64,000 nucleotides of DNA. Origin: Streptomyces sp. GSL17-111. Lineage in GTDB: Bacteria > Actinomycetota > Actinomycetes > Streptomycetales > Streptomycetaceae. The notes under the pieces were generated by a model. That model was not told the DNA's origin. It worked only from the letters and a program-made list of their open reading frames with translations, and did no database searches. Shown one piece after another: positions 30,313-40,334 of this stretch; the stretch's first letter is position 1, and every line of letters begins with the position of its first letter. The position numbers and the translations under genes were made by a program. The stretch lies in assembly GCF_037911585.1 (NCBI RefSeq), contig NZ_JBAJNS010000001.1, positions 686,001 through 750,000 on the forward strand. Reading direction: 5' to 3'.

Positions 30313-33300
30313 TCACCGGGGACCGCCCGGTCGGGGCATGCGGTGCAGCGCGGCCCGCCGCGAGCGCGGCGCCTTCTCCAGTCGCTCCGCCAGGCCCGCG
30401 ACCGTCGGAGCCTCGAACAGGGTGCGCACCTCCATCTCCACGGCCAGGGCCGCCCGGACGCGGCCCGCCAAGCGGGTCGCCAGCAGGGAATGGCCGCCGA
30501 GGTCGAAGAAGGAGTCGTCGATGCCGACCCGGTCGAGCCCCAGCACCTCGGCGAAGAGCCCGCAGAGGGCCTTCTCACGTTCCGTCCGGGGTTCTCGCCC
30601 GGAGACCGACCGGGAGAAGTCGGGCGCCGGGAGCCGACTGTGGTGCACCTTGCCGCTCACGGTCAGCGGCAGGGCGTCCACCATCACCACGGCGGACGGC
30701 ACCATGAAGTCCGGCAGTACCCGGGCGGCGTGGGCCCGCAGCGCGGCCCCGTCGGTACGGGCGCCACGTGCCGGGACGACGTAGGCGGCCAGCCGCTTCC
30801 CGCCGGTGGCGTCCTCCCGTACCGCGACGGCCACCTGGGCCACGTCGTCGTGCCGGCCGAGCACCGACTCGACCTCGGCCGGCTCGATCCGGAAGCCACG
30901 CACCTTGACCTGGGCGTCGGTACGGCCCGCGTAGGCGAGTTGACCGTCGCGGGTCCACGTCACCAGGTCGCCGGTGCGGTACATGCGCGCTCCCGCCCCG
31001 TCGAACGGGTCGGCGACGAAACGCTGGGCGGTCAGTGCGGGCCGGTCCCAGTAGCCGCGGGCCAGGACGTCCCCGGCGATGTACAGCTCCCCGGTCACGC
31101 CGGGCGGTACGGGTCGCAGCCGCCGGTCCAGGACGTACATCCGGGCGTTGGCGATGGGTCCGCCCACCGGCGCGGTGAAGGACCGCCACCGCTCCAGTGC
31201 CGTGGGAAGGGTGAACGTGGTGACGAGGTGGGTCTCGGTGGGGCCGTAGAGGTTGTGCAGGCGACGCCCGGGCCGGGCCGCGACGAACTCGCGCACCCGG
31301 GGCGTCAGCCGCAGCACCTCACCGCCCTGGCTGAGGTCCCGGAGCGCGGGCAGGTCCAGCCGCTGCTCCGCGGCCGCCTCGCAGATCGCCTCCACCATCA
31401 CGTTCGGCGCGCACACCTCCTCCACCCGGTGCTCGTCGAGCCAGCGGACGAACGCCGCCGCGTCCCGCCGTACCGCGTCATCGGGCACCGCCAGCGTCTT
31501 GCCGGAGGTCAGCGTCTCGATGATCTCCCAGGCGGACACGTCGAAGCTGATCGCGGAGAACTGGGCGACGGCACCGCGCCGGGCTCCGGTCTCCCCGGCG
31601 GCGAGCCACTCGGCGTGCCACAGCACCAGGTTGACCAGCGGCCCGGCCGTCATCACCACGCCCTTGGGCGTGCCGGTGGAGCCCGAGGTGTGGATCACGT
31701 ACACCGGACTGTCCCGGACCAGCGGCGCGGTGCGCTCCTCGTCGGGCAGGTTGCCCTCCGGCTGCGCGGCCAGCGCGGCGGCCACGGCCGGCTCGTCCAG
31801 GAGGAGACGCTCCGGTCCGCCCGGCGGCAGCCCTGCAGCCGTCGCGGCGGTGCTCACCACGACGGCCGGGCGCACGTCGTCGAGGAGGAAGGTGATCCGC
31901 TCGGCCGGGTACTGCGGGTCCAGCGGCAGGTAGGCGGCGCCTGCCTTGAGCGTCGCCCACACCGCGACGGGCAGGACGACCGAGCGCGGGACCGCCAGGG
32001 CCACCACCGACTCCGGTCCGATGCCGCGCGCCGTCAGCAACCGGGCCAGCCGGTTGGCCCGGCGGTTCAGTTCGACGTAGGAGAGCGTGCCGTCGGGGGC
32101 GGTCACGGCGGGGTGCTGCGGCGTCTGGGCCACCCGCGCCTCGAACAGGTCGGGCAGCGACGTGTCGGGGACGGGCCGACGGGTGTCGTTCCAGTGCCGC
32201 AGCACACGGTCCTGTTCGCCGGGGACCCACAGCTCGTACCGGCTCACCGGCAGGGCCGGGTCGTGCGCCACGCCGTCCAGCAGCCGCAGCAGACGACCGG
32301 CCAGGCGCTCGACGGTGTCGTGGTCGAACAGGTCGGCGTTGTACTGCACCGTCCCGCTGAGCCCCGCGGCACCGCGGTCGGCCCGGTCCCGGTCGTCGAA
32401 CTCGAAGGCCAGGTCGAACGGGGAGGTGTGCGTCTCCACCATCTCCGCGCGGACCTCGACGTCCGGCAGGGTCAGCTCACCCGCGCGGGTGTTCCGCAGC
32501 GCCAGCACCACCTGGAAGAGCGGGTGCCAGGCCAGGGAACGGCCGGGTGCGAGCTCTTCCACCAGCAGCTCGAACGGCACGTCCTGGTGCGCGTAGGCGT
32601 GCAGGCAGTTCTCCCGCACCCGGCCGAGGAGTTCGGTGAACGGGGGGTCGCCGGAGAGGTCGGTACGCAGGACGAGGGTGTTCGCGAAGAAGCCGACCAG
32701 ATCCTCCAGCGAGTCGTCCGTGCGCCCGGCCACCGGCGCGCCGACGGGTACGTCGTCCCCCGCGCCGAGCCGGGAGAGCAGCACGGCCAGAGCTGCCTGG
32801 AGCACCATGAAGGTGCTCGCGCCGTGTGCGTGGGCGAGCTTGTGCAGCGCCTCGTGCAGTTCCTCCGGCACCTTCAGGGACACCGACCCACCCCGGTGGG
32901 AGGGTGTGCCCGGGCGTGGCCGGTCCGTCGGCAGCGGGGTCTCCTGCGGCAGGCCGTCCAGGACGTTCCGCCAGCGGTCGAGCTGTGTTGCCAGGGGGCT
33001 GTCCGGGTCGTCCCGTCGGCCCAGCGTCGCACGCTGCCACAGGGTGAAGTCGGCGTACTGCAGCGGCAACGGCTCCCACCGCGGCGCCTGGCCGGCATGC
33101 CGTGCGGCGTACGCGGTGGACAGGTCGCGCAGCAGCAGTTGTTCGGACCAGGCGTCGCCCGCGATGTGGTGGATCACCAGCAGCAGCACGTGCTCGTCCG
33201 CCCCGGACGTGAACAGGCGGGCGCGCAGCGGGATGTCCGACACCAGGTCGAAGGGCTCGACGGCCGCGCGCGCCAGCACGTCGGCCAGTTCCCCGGCCGC

Positions 33301-36300
33301 GACGGGTCGTGCCGGCAGCGCCGGCGCCACGGAGTCGACGGGGAGCACCTGCTGGTACGGCTCCCCGTCGACGGTGGGGAAGACCGTGCGCAGCGCCTCG
33401 TGCCGGTCGAGCACGTCCGTGAGCGCCGCCCGCAGCGCCGCGGTGTCCAGACGTCCCGTCAGGTGCAGCGCGACCGGGTGGTTGTAGGTGGCCCCCGGGC
33501 CTTGGAGCTGCCGCAGGAACCACAGCCGGGTCTGGGCGTACGACAGGGGAATCCGGTCGGGCCGCACCGCCGGGGTGGCCGGTTCGACCCGGGCCTGCCC
33601 CGTCCCGTCGAGCCGCTTCGCCAGTTCGGCGACCGTCGGCGCTTCGTAGACCGCGCGGATGCCGAGCTCCCGGCCGAGCACGGCCCGGATGCGGTTGAGC
33701 AGCCGGGTGGCCGCCAGGGAGTGACCGCCCAGTGCGAAGAAGCTGTCGTCCACGCCCACGTGGGACAGGCCGAGCACGTCCGCGAAGACGGCGCACAGCC
33801 TCTCCTCGACGGGGGTGGCGGGTGACCTCCCCCCGCCGGCCGGGGCGAACGACGGCTCCGGCAGCTCGGCCCGCACGTCGACCTTGCCCTCCGCCGTGAC
33901 GGGCAGCGACTCCAGGGGGACCACGGCGGCGGGCACGAGGTGCGCCGGCAGGAACTCCGCCGCCTGCCGGCGCACCGCCGCCGGGTCCACGGTCGCGCCG
34001 GGCGAGGGAACGACGTACGCGGCCAGGTAGCGGTCACCACGGTCGTCGTCACACACGCGCACCAGAGCCTGCCCGACGCCGTCGCAGCGCGCCAGCGCCG
34101 CCTGCACCTCGCCCGGTTCGATGCGGACGCCGCGCACCTTGACCTGGCTGTCCGCCCGTCCGACGAACAGCAGGTCGCCCTCCGGTGTCCAGCGGGCCAG
34201 GTCTCCCGTCCGGTACATCCGCGCCCCCGGTGGGCCGAAGGGGTCCGCGACGAACCGTGCGGCCGTCTGACCGGGGCGGCCGAGGTAGCCGCGGGCCAGC
34301 GCGGCGCCGGCGACGTAGAGTTCACCGACCACTCCGGCGGGCAGCAGCCGCAGCGCGCGGTCCAGCACGTACGTCCTGGTGCCCGGCACCGGGCGGCCGA
34401 TCGGTGGTGCTTCCCCCGCCTGCCCGGGCAGGCACACCTTCCGGGTCACCTCGACCGTGGTCTCGGTCGGACCGTAGGCGTTGTGCAGCGGGATGCCCGC
34501 GGCGGCGCAGCGGTGCACGAGGTCACCCGCGAGCGTGTCACCGCCGGCCGTCACCAGGCGCAGGTCCGGCAGTTCCTCGGGCCGCAGGGCGCGCAGGGTC
34601 GTGGGGGCCAGGTGCGCCACCGTCACCCGGTGACGCGCCAGGAGGCGCTGGAGCGCCTCGGTGTCGATGCGTTCGTCGTCGTCCGCCAGCACCACCGTCG
34701 CCCCGGCGGCGAGGGTGACGAGCAGTTCCAGCACGGAGGCGTCGAAAGTGAGTGAGGCGGCGGCCAGCACCCGGTCGTGCGGGACCAGGCCGTAGGCGGG
34801 GACGGTGTGCCGCACGAAGGCGGCGACGGCGCGGTGTTCGACGACGACGCCCTTGGGGCGTCCCGTCGACCCCGATGTGTGCAGGACGTACGCCGGGTGG
34901 GTGGGCAGCAGGGGCGACAGCCGGTCCGCGTCGGTCACCTCCGCGTCCGATCGCGCGGCCGCGTCGGCCGCGACCGCCGGGTCGTCCAGGGCGAGCAGGG
35001 ACCCCTCGGGCCAGGCGGCCGCCAGCCGCCCGGTGAACTCGGCCGTGGTGACGGCCAGCACGGGCCGGGTGTCACGCAGCAGGTAGGTGACGCCGTCGTC
35101 GGGGTGCGCCGGGTCGATCGGCAGGTAGGCGGCGCCGGCTCTGAGCACGGCGAGGACGGCCACCACCGTCTGGGCGGACCGGGGGAGCAGCAGGGCCACG
35201 TGCTTGCCCGGCCCGGCGCCGCGGCTGATCAGGGCCCGGGCCAGCCGGTTCACCCGCGCCGCCACCTCGCCGTAGGACAGCTGAGTGTCGCGAACGACCA
35301 CCGCGGGGGCATCCGGATCGCACGCCGCGCCGACCGCCGGCAGCGGGGGCAGCGTGGTCTCCGGAACGGGTGGCGCCGGCTCGTCCCAGGTGCGCGGAAC
35401 GCGGTCCCGGACGCTGTCGGCCAGCAGGTCGGCGCGCCCGACGGGGGTGTCGGGCGACGCACCGGTGACCCATTCCAACGCCTCGTGCAGCAGCGACGCG
35501 CAGGACGCGTGCTGCTGCACGTCGTACAGTTCGGGGTCCGCGTCGACCGCGAGCTGGATGCTGCGGTCGTGGGAGATGTCCCACACGGCGACGGACAGGT
35601 CCTGGAACGGACCGGCGGACAGGTTGCGGGCGGTGGCGGGCGCCCCGGCGAAGCTGATGCGGTAGTCGAACGGCATGACGTTGACGGAGACCGACCACGG
35701 GGCCTCGCCGGGCCGCAGCCCGGCGTCGTGCAGCAGGTCCTCGTACCGGTAGCGCTGGTGGCGCACGGCCTCCAGGACGCGCACCGCGCACTGCTCCACC
35801 AGGCTCCGTACCGACCTGCCCGGGTCCACGGCGACGCGCAGCGGCACGACGTTGGCCGTCATGCCGGGCACGTGCTGCTCCGCCCCCGGCGCACGCCCCG
35901 GTACGGCGAGCCCGAGCAGCACGTCCGTCTCCCCGGTGGCGCGGCTCACGCCCAGTGCCGTCGCCGCCACGACGAGCCCGGCCAGCTTGGAGCCCAGGGC
36001 GGTCGCGGCCGTACGGAGCCGGTTGGCGTCACCGGACGGCAGGTTCCGCAGGTGCCGACGGACGTCCCGGGCCGGCCCGCGCGGCGGCCGTCCGCTGAGG
36101 CTGAACCCCGTGGGGCGGTCGGCGAGCACGCTCCGCCAGTGCTCGCGGTCCGCTCGGAGCGCCGCCGAACCGCGGTAGGCGGCGTCGGCGTCAAGGAGGA
36201 CCTGGATCGGCTCGAACGGGCGGCCGAGGTCGTCGACGCCCTCGACGAGCCGCGTGTAGAGGTCCGCGACCCGGCCCGCGACGAGGAAGAGGCTGAAGCC

Positions 36301-36732
36301 GTCGCTGACGAGGTGATGGCCCCCCTGGTACCAGTGGTAGCGGTCGTCGTCCACCCGGAAGAGGGCGTAGCGGGCGAGCGGGTCGGTCAGCGGGTCGCGC
36401 GGTCTGCGGAGGTCGGCCCGCATCCACTCCAGGGCCGCGTCCCCCGGGTCCTCCCGGTCCCGGAGGTCGATGTGGTGCAGGGTGTGCCGGAGAGACGGAT
36501 CGACGGCCGCGGTCAGCGCTCCGTCGTCCTCCGAGAAGCGCAGCCGCAGCGCCTGCGCCTCCTGGACGGCCCGCCGCAGCGCCTCGTCGAACAGCGCGGT
36601 GTCGAGCGGGCCGGCGATGTCCAGGTACTCGCCCACGTTGAGGATCGGGCTGTCCGGATCGAACCGGTGGGCGTACCACAGGCCCCGCTGGCCGGGCATC
36701 AGGCCGACGGGCTCGGGACGGCGTTCTGGCAT
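30313..36732 (-). CDS. Two-module NRPS: C-A-PCP-C-A-PCP
   Basis: 2139 aa. C1 (about 1-430) has HHLVSDG at 139 and a text close to the EntF condensation domain, which joins an aryl acid to an amino acid. A1 has an inferred pocket D-A-L-H-V-A-A-V-E-K: aromatic-like, but with Glu at 331. PCP1: Ser1005. C2: HHIAGDA at 1188 (final Gly is Ala). A2 has a proline-type scaffold (FDVSAWE, YGPTETH) with pocket D-V-W-C-L-Q-L-L-V-K. PCP2: Ser2082. No epimerase or methylase domain is present. The start at 36732 (GGGG site upstream) is preferred over an ATG at 36822 that adds 30 unconserved residues. It lies in an operon after the amidinotransferase and MbtH genes. A2 probably takes the alkylproline made by the divergent operon. 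Confidence 0.9.
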   Translation of the reverse strand: MPERRPEPVGLMPGQRGLWYAHRFDPDSPILNVGEYLDIAGPLDTALFDEALRRAVQEAQALRLRFSEDDGALTAAVDPSLRHTLHHIDLRDREDPGDAALEWMRADLRRPRDPLTDPLARYALFRVDDDRYHWYQGGHHLVSDGFSLFLVAGRVADLYTRLVEGVDDLGRPFEPIQVLLDADAAYRGSAALRADREHWRSVLADRPTGFSLSGRPPRGPARDVRRHLRNLPSGDANRLRTAATALGSKLAGLVVAATALGVSRATGETDVLLGLAVPGRAPGAEQHVPGMTANVVPLRVAVDPGRSVRSLVEQCAVRVLEAVRHQRYRYEDLLHDAGLRPGEAPWSVSVNVMPFDYRISFAGAPATARNLSAGPFQDLSVAVWDISHDRSIQLAVDADPELYDVQQHASCASLLHEALEWVTGASPDTPVGRADLLADSVRDRVPRTWDEPAPPVPETTLPPLPAVGAACDPDAPAVVVRDTQLSYGEVAARVNRLARALISRGAGPGKHVALLLPRSAQTVVAVLAVLRAGAAYLPIDPAHPDDGVTYLLRDTRPVLAVTTAEFTGRLAAAWPEGSLLALDDPAVAADAAARSDAEVTDADRLSPLLPTHPAYVLHTSGSTGRPKGVVVEHRAVAAFVRHTVPAYGLVPHDRVLAAASLTFDASVLELLVTLAAGATVVLADDDERIDTEALQRLLARHRVTVAHLAPTTLRALRPEELPDLRLVTAGGDTLAGDLVHRCAAAGIPLHNAYGPTETTVEVTRKVCLPGQAGEAPPIGRPVPGTRTYVLDRALRLLPAGVVGELYVAGAALARGYLGRPGQTAARFVADPFGPPGARMYRTGDLARWTPEGDLLFVGRADSQVKVRGVRIEPGEVQAALARCDGVGQALVRVCDDDRGDRYLAAYVVPSPGATVDPAAVRRQAAEFLPAHLVPAAVVPLESLPVTAEGKVDVRAELPEPSFAPAGGGRSPATPVEERLCAVFADVLGLSHVGVDDSFFALGGHSLAATRLLNRIRAVLGRELGIRAVYEAPTVAELAKRLDGTGQARVEPATPAVRPDRIPLSYAQTRLWFLRQLQGPGATYNHPVALHLTGRLDTAALRAALTDVLDRHEALRTVFPTVDGEPYQQVLPVDSVAPALPARPVAAGELADVLARAAVEPFDLVSDIPLRARLFTSGADEHVLLLVIHHIAGDAWSEQLLLRDLSTAYAARHAGQAPRWEPLPLQYADFTLWQRATLGRRDDPDSPLATQLDRWRNVLDGLPQETPLPTDRPRPGTPSHRGGSVSLKVPEELHEALHKLAHAHGASTFMVLQAALAVLLSRLGAGDDVPVGAPVAGRTDDSLEDLVGFFANTLVLRTDLSGDPPFTELLGRVRENCLHAYAHQDVPFELLVEELAPGRSLAWHPLFQVVLALRNTRAGELTLPDVEVRAEMVETHTSPFDLAFEFDDRDRADRGAAGLSGTVQYNADLFDHDTVERLAGRLLRLLDGVAHDPALPVSRYELWVPGEQDRVLRHWNDTRRPVPDTSLPDLFEARVAQTPQHPAVTAPDGTLSYVELNRRANRLARLLTARGIGPESVVALAVPRSVVLPVAVWATLKAGAAYLPLDPQYPAERITFLLDDVRPAVVVSTAATAAGLPPGGPERLLLDEPAVAAALAAQPEGNLPDEERTAPLVRDSPVYVIHTSGSTGTPKGVVMTAGPLVNLVLWHAEWLAAGETGARRGAVAQFSAISFDVSAWEIIETLTSGKTLAVPDDAVRRDAAAFVRWLDEHRVEEVCAPNVMVEAICEAAAEQRLDLPALRDLSQGGEVLRLTPRVREFVAARPGRRLHNLYGPTETHLVTTFTLPTALERWRSFTAPVGGPIANARMYVLDRRLRPVPPGVTGELYIAGDVLARGYWDRPALTAQRFVADPFDGAGARMYRTGDLVTWTRDGQLAYAGRTDAQVKVRGFRIEPAEVESVLGRHDDVAQVAVAVREDATGGKRLAAYVVPARGARTDGAALRAHAARVLPDFMVPSAVVMVDALPLTVSGKVHHSRLPAPDFSRSVSGREPRTEREKALCGLFAEVLGLDRVGIDDSFFDLGGHSLLATRLAGRVRAALAVEMEVRTLFEAPTVAGLAERLEKAPRSRRAALHRMPRPGGPR

Positions 36733-36881
36733 CTCACACCCCAAATCAGGCGGCGTCGGCGGCCATGGTCGATGGCCGCGACGGTGCGGGGGCCGGTACG
36801 GCTTCCGCACGGCGGCGGTCACCGGTGTACGGGCCGTGGGCCGCCGAGGCGGGCGTTCGGTCCGCCCCGGTCACGGGTGGT

Positions 36882-37088
36882 TCAGGACTCGGCGGCGATC
36901 AGCCCGGCGGGCCGCATGTCGGTCCAGTGCTCCTCCACGTAGCGCAGGCACGCGTCCCGGTCGTCCTCACCGTGCACCACCAGCCAGCCCGTCGGCACGG
37001 TGGCGAAGACCGGCCACAGGGAGTGCTGGCCCTCCTCGTTGCGCAGCACGAGGAACCGCCCCTCGGGGTCGTCGAACGGATTGGTCAC
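36882..37088 (-). CDS. MbtH-family NRPS accessory protein
   Basis: 68 aa, the usual MbtH length. It has the family signature: NPFDD at the N terminus, N-E-x-x-Q-H-S-L-W-P, W(L)VV and the C-terminal W-T-D-M-R-P run. MbtH proteins bind A domains and are often required for their solubility or activity, so this one should partner the NRPS genes just downstream. GTG start; GGAGTTTCC precedes it. The 150-bp gap to the NRPS start contains no other gene. Confidence 0.93.
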   Translation of the reverse strand: MTNPFDDPEGRFLVLRNEEGQHSLWPVFATVPTGWLVVHGEDDRDACLRYVEEHWTDMRPAGLIAAES

Positions 37089-37218
37089 GGAAACTCCTTC
37101 GGATCAGGCGTCGGAGTGTTCTCCTGTCGGGGTGTGGCCGGCCGCTCGGTGCCGAGGCTGACGGGCCCGGTGTTCCGCGGCGGCTCGCTCGGGTTCCTCC
37201 GGGTCGGCACGACGCGCC

Positions 37219-38358
37219 TCATCCCAGGTAGGAGTTGAGGCCGCCTCGGCGACGGACGTCCAGCGTGGCGCAGTGGAAGGAGCCCCCGAAGCTGTTGAAG
37301 TGGCGGAAGTCGCACGGGATGGGCGTGAAGCCCCAGTTCTTGAGCGCGGTGATCATCGGCTCGTCCTGGCGTTCCACCACCACGCGCTGCTCGTCCAGCA
37401 TGAGGAGGTTCATGTTGATCCACTTGCTCGTCAGATAGAGCGGGTGGCTGTCGGGGATCACCGGTTCCGGCGCGCGCAGGACGTCCCAGCCCCGGAAGAG
37501 GTCCGGTACGCGCCGCACTCGCTCCGGGTGGACGAGCAGTTTGCCGGGGGCCAGCGGCATCAGGGTCGCGTCGATGTGCATGGGGTGCGCGTCGTCGAAC
37601 TCCAGGACGTGGACGCGGTAGCGGTCGCCGAGGTGGCGGCGCAGCCACTCGATGCCGAAGGTGTTGGTGACGTTGCTCCGCTGCGCGATGATGTCCCGAC
37701 CGCAGCGGAGGAAGTCGGCCGCGTCGAAGGTCGGTTCGAACTCGGTGACGACCAGGCGGGCCGGCTCGTCGTCGCCCGGCTCGGTCCACTCGTGGTCGTA
37801 GAGCTCGTCGCGCAACTCCGGCTTGGGCCCGGCGCTCCACCTCGCGCCGCCGTGGAAGTACTCCTTGAGCAGGGGGCGGTAGGCGAGCGTCTCCTGGTAC
37901 CGCGAACGCCAGGCCATGGGGCACTCGATGATCTCGTCGCCCACCACGAGCAGCGCGTCCCGCGGCATGGCCGCGTACATGCCGGTACTGGCCCACTCAC
38001 CGGTCGAGTAGGGGCGGCGCTGGGGCATCCGCTCCGGACGGCGGACGGTGACGCCCTCCCTCTCGAGTATCCGGACGAACCCCTCCAGTTCCGCCCGGGC
38101 GGCCCTGATCAGTTCCAGCGGGAACGGGCGGCCGGCGTGCCGGCGGAACGTCTCGCTCCGCCCGACCGGAAGAACGGGTTCCATGGAGAAGTGCCAGGTC
38201 GGAAAACTCGCACCGTCGACGATGCCGACGATGACTTCCTCAAGCGGGTCCCACTCCGTGTGGGAGCGGACCGGACCCGCGTCGCGCTGCACATGCCGGG
38301 TTTGCTGATGCTGGGTGACTAATCCGGCTTTCGCCGGTGCAGGATCGTCCCATTCCAC
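37219..38358 (-). CDS. L-arginine-dependent amidinotransferase (AGAT family)
   Basis: 379 aa, full length for the glycine amidinotransferase family. Conserved blocks: VGDEIIECPMAWRSR, EFEPTFDAADF with the catalytic Asp, MHIDAT with the catalytic His, and Cys363 in FHCATLDVRRRG, which carries the amidino intermediate. It moves the amidino group from arginine to an amine. The acceptor may be glycine, lysine (giving homoarginine, as AmtA does in phaseolotoxin biosynthesis) or another amine; the sequence alone does not decide. First gene of the NRPS operon, so its guanidino product is probably an NRPS substrate. GTG start with GAGGG upstream; a TTA codon at 38320-38322 (residue 13). Confidence 0.92.
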   Translation of the reverse strand: MEWDDPAPAKAGLVTQHQQTRHVQRDAGPVRSHTEWDPLEEVIVGIVDGASFPTWHFSMEPVLPVGRSETFRRHAGRPFPLELIRAARAELEGFVRILEREGVTVRRPERMPQRRPYSTGEWASTGMYAAMPRDALLVVGDEIIECPMAWRSRYQETLAYRPLLKEYFHGGARWSAGPKPELRDELYDHEWTEPGDDEPARLVVTEFEPTFDAADFLRCGRDIIAQRSNVTNTFGIEWLRRHLGDRYRVHVLEFDDAHPMHIDATLMPLAPGKLLVHPERVRRVPDLFRGWDVLRAPEPVIPDSHPLYLTSKWINMNLLMLDEQRVVVERQDEPMITALKNWGFTPIPCDFRHFNSFGGSFHCATLDVRRRGGLNSYLG

Positions 38359-38792
38359 TTAATGTCCCTCGCCCAAGAGGTGCACGGAATTCATCGACCT
38401 GAATCGGAAACCTGGCGGGGAGGCGGGAACGGTCGGCTGAGTCACTGCCGGAAGGGGCTGGTCAAGCCCGGTCCGTCCACAGTCCCCCGTCTAAACCACT
38501 ACGCGTGACAGTTGACTACGATGCATTGCTCCTGGCATCTTCGTCAACCCTGCGGTCGTTGTTGTGAGCGACGCTTGTCGTGACGACCCGGGATGGGCGA
38601 GCATTGCAACGTAGCGGGCTTCCTGCGCCTCGGGACAAACGGACCCGAGCCCCCGCTCGAAGATCGTGCGCTACCGGCCCGGTTCACGATAGGACCGCGT
38701 ACTGGCCGGGCGAACACCGAGAAACGATCAACGGCTCTCAAGATCCTGTTGGCTCGTGGACTGCGCGACTCAAAAAATTTGGGGGGATCCGT
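38359..38792. promoter_or_regulatory. Divergent promoter region of the NRPS and alkylproline operons
   Basis: About 430 bp between the amidinotransferase start (minus) and the methyltransferase start (plus), with lower GC than its flanks. TTGACT at 38512-38517 followed about 18 bp later by CATCTT is a weak plus-strand promoter candidate. No clear SARP heptamer repeats could be fixed by eye. One intergenic region would allow one regulator to switch both arms of the cluster. Confidence 0.5.
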
Positions 38793-39791
38793 ATGACTAC
38801 CGGTGACGCCGAATCGTCGGTGGCCCGTATCTTCAATGCGTCAGTGGCCGCCTCGGCGGTGGGTGCGGCGTGGGAGCTCGGGGCGTTGGACGAGTTATCC
38901 GACCACGGTGTTCTCGACGTCAACAAGTTCGCATCCGAAAAACATCTCGACCGCACGGCGGCACTCGCTCTCTTCCGGGCGTTGGCCGCCGTCGGCATAG
39001 TGGAACGTGACGACGTGAAGATCGTTCCTGCCACCCATTTCGCCGAGGTCTACCGAGCCCGTTCCTTCTTCCACTGGCTCTCCCGGGGGAGCGCCGACCT
39101 GTTCCGTCGGATGCCGGAGGTCCTGGTCGCCGAGAACAGGGTGGGGGACTTCCGACGGCGGGACAGCGCGGCCATCGCGTACGCCTGCCGGGAGATCAGC
39201 ACGTTCTGCTACGACCCCTGGTTCCGCGAGGCCGTCGACGGCCTCGACTTCGAGGTCACCGCCGTCGCGGACCTGGGGTGCGGTAGCGGAGAACGCGTGC
39301 TGCAACTTCTTCGCCGTTTTCCCGCGGCGCGCGGGCTGGGCGTCGACATCGCCCGCCCCGCCCTGGCGTCGGCCGCCGAAGCGGCCGACGCGGCCGAACT
39401 GGCGGACCGTGTCCTCTTCGTGGAAGCGGACGTGCTCGCGATGGAACCCCGTGAGGAGTTCCTGGGGGTGGAACTCCTCACCTCCTTCATGATGGGCCAC
39501 GACTTCTGGCCCCGGCAGAGCTGCGTGGCCACACTGCGGCGGCTGCGCGAGCTGTTTCCGGAGACCCGACGTTTCCTCCTCGGTGACGCCACCCGCACGG
39601 TGGGAATTCCGGACGACGAACTGCCGGTTTTCACTTTGGGATTCGAGGTCGCGCACGACCTCATGGGCACTTTCATTCCCACGGTCGCGGACTGGGAGTC
39701 CGTCTTCGAGGAGGGCGGGTGGCTCCTGCGCCGCAAGCACACGATCGACCTCGCGGTCGGAGAGGTGATCTTCGAACTGGAACAGCTCTGA
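38793..39791 (+). CDS. SAM-dependent C-methyltransferase (MppJ-like; possible LmbW role)
   Basis: 332 aa. An N-terminal helical dimerisation/winged-helix region (about 1-130) precedes a Rossmann methyltransferase fold with DLGCGSGE and GVDIARP. The blocks MGHDFWPR, LLGDATRTVGIPD and VAHDLMG are very like MppJ, the iron-binding phenylpyruvate C3-methyltransferase of mannopeptimycin biosynthesis; the two His residues match its metal ligands as I remember them. In lincomycin and anthramycin clusters a methyltransferase (LmbW type) in this position extends the proline side chain. So it may methylate the beta carbon of an aryl-pyruvate or act like LmbW. Start ATG 38793 has GGGGGGAT upstream. First gene of the alkylproline operon; TTA codon at 38895-38897. 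Confidence 0.82.
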   Translation: MTTGDAESSVARIFNASVAASAVGAAWELGALDELSDHGVLDVNKFASEKHLDRTAALALFRALAAVGIVERDDVKIVPATHFAEVYRARSFFHWLSRGSADLFRRMPEVLVAENRVGDFRRRDSAAIAYACREISTFCYDPWFREAVDGLDFEVTAVADLGCGSGERVLQLLRRFPAARGLGVDIARPALASAAEAADAAELADRVLFVEADVLAMEPREEFLGVELLTSFMMGHDFWPRQSCVATLRRLRELFPETRRFLLGDATRTVGIPDDELPVFTLGFEVAHDLMGTFIPTVADWESVFEEGGWLLRRKHTIDLAVGEVIFELEQL

Positions 39792-39842
39792 CCGGAACGG
39801 TCCTCACCACGGCCACCCGCACCGGACCGCCGAAGGAGAATC

Positions 39843-40334
39843 ATGAAGGCCCAGCCAGTTCCTCCGGTTTCCCCTCTCCCCCACACGTACCTTCACCACA
39901 TCGCGGTGCAGACGACCGACCTCGACAACTGCACCATGTGGTACCGCGACTTCCTCGGCTGCCAGCGCACCTGGGCGACGGACCGTTTTTCCGACCTGAC
40001 GGTGAGCCGTCTGCCGGGCATCGTGCGCATGGCCGAACTGGCCTGCGGAGAAACCCGCTTCCATCTCTTCGAAAGCGCGGCCTCGGGTGAAGGGAGGCCC
40101 CACCCGCACGAGACGCAGTTCCAGCACGTGTGCATGGCCGTCGATTCTCCGGACGCCCTGCGCCGACAGCGCGAGTCCTGGTGGGAACTGGCTCGTTCCG
40201 GCCGGTACGCGTTCTCCCTGCCGGACCCGCCCACCGAGATCGTCATGGACGACGACGGGGTGAAGAGCTTCTACTGCCTCGACGTCAACGGTCTGGAGTT
40301 CGAGTTCACCCACCTCCCGGCGGGCGCCTCGTGA
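39843..40334 (+). CDS. L-DOPA 2,3-dioxygenase, VOC fold (LmbB1-like)
   Basis: 163 aa single-domain vicinal-oxygen-chelate protein. Candidate metal ligands: His in YLHHIAVQ, His in FQHVCMAV and Glu in GLEFEFTH. The N-terminal run DLDNC-x-WYRDFLGC matches LmbB1/HrmF-type enzymes as I recall them. In the lincomycin and pyrrolobenzodiazepine pathways this enzyme opens the ring of L-DOPA, and the product cyclises to a yellow pyrroline intermediate. An AAGGAG site precedes the ATG. The stop overlaps the start of the tyrosine hydroxylase gene (GTGA), so hydroxylation and ring opening are translationally coupled. The family call rests on motif and neighbours together. Confidence 0.85.
   Translation: MKAQPVPPVSPLPHTYLHHIAVQTTDLDNCTMWYRDFLGCQRTWATDRFSDLTVSRLPGIVRMAELACGETRFHLFESAASGEGRPHPHETQFQHVCMAVDSPDALRRQRESWWELARSGRYAFSLPDPPTEIVMDDDGVKSFYCLDVNGLEFEFTHLPAGAS

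Noticed and set aside
38593..38796. 67-aa frame in the divergent promoter region
   Set aside because: Overlaps the methyltransferase ribosome site and has no recognisable motif; probably non-coding.
39843..40334. Glyoxalase or bleomycin-resistance protein
   Set aside because: VOC fold alone is ambiguous; coupling to the tyrosine hydroxylase and the DLDNC/WYRDFLGC text favour DOPA dioxygenase.
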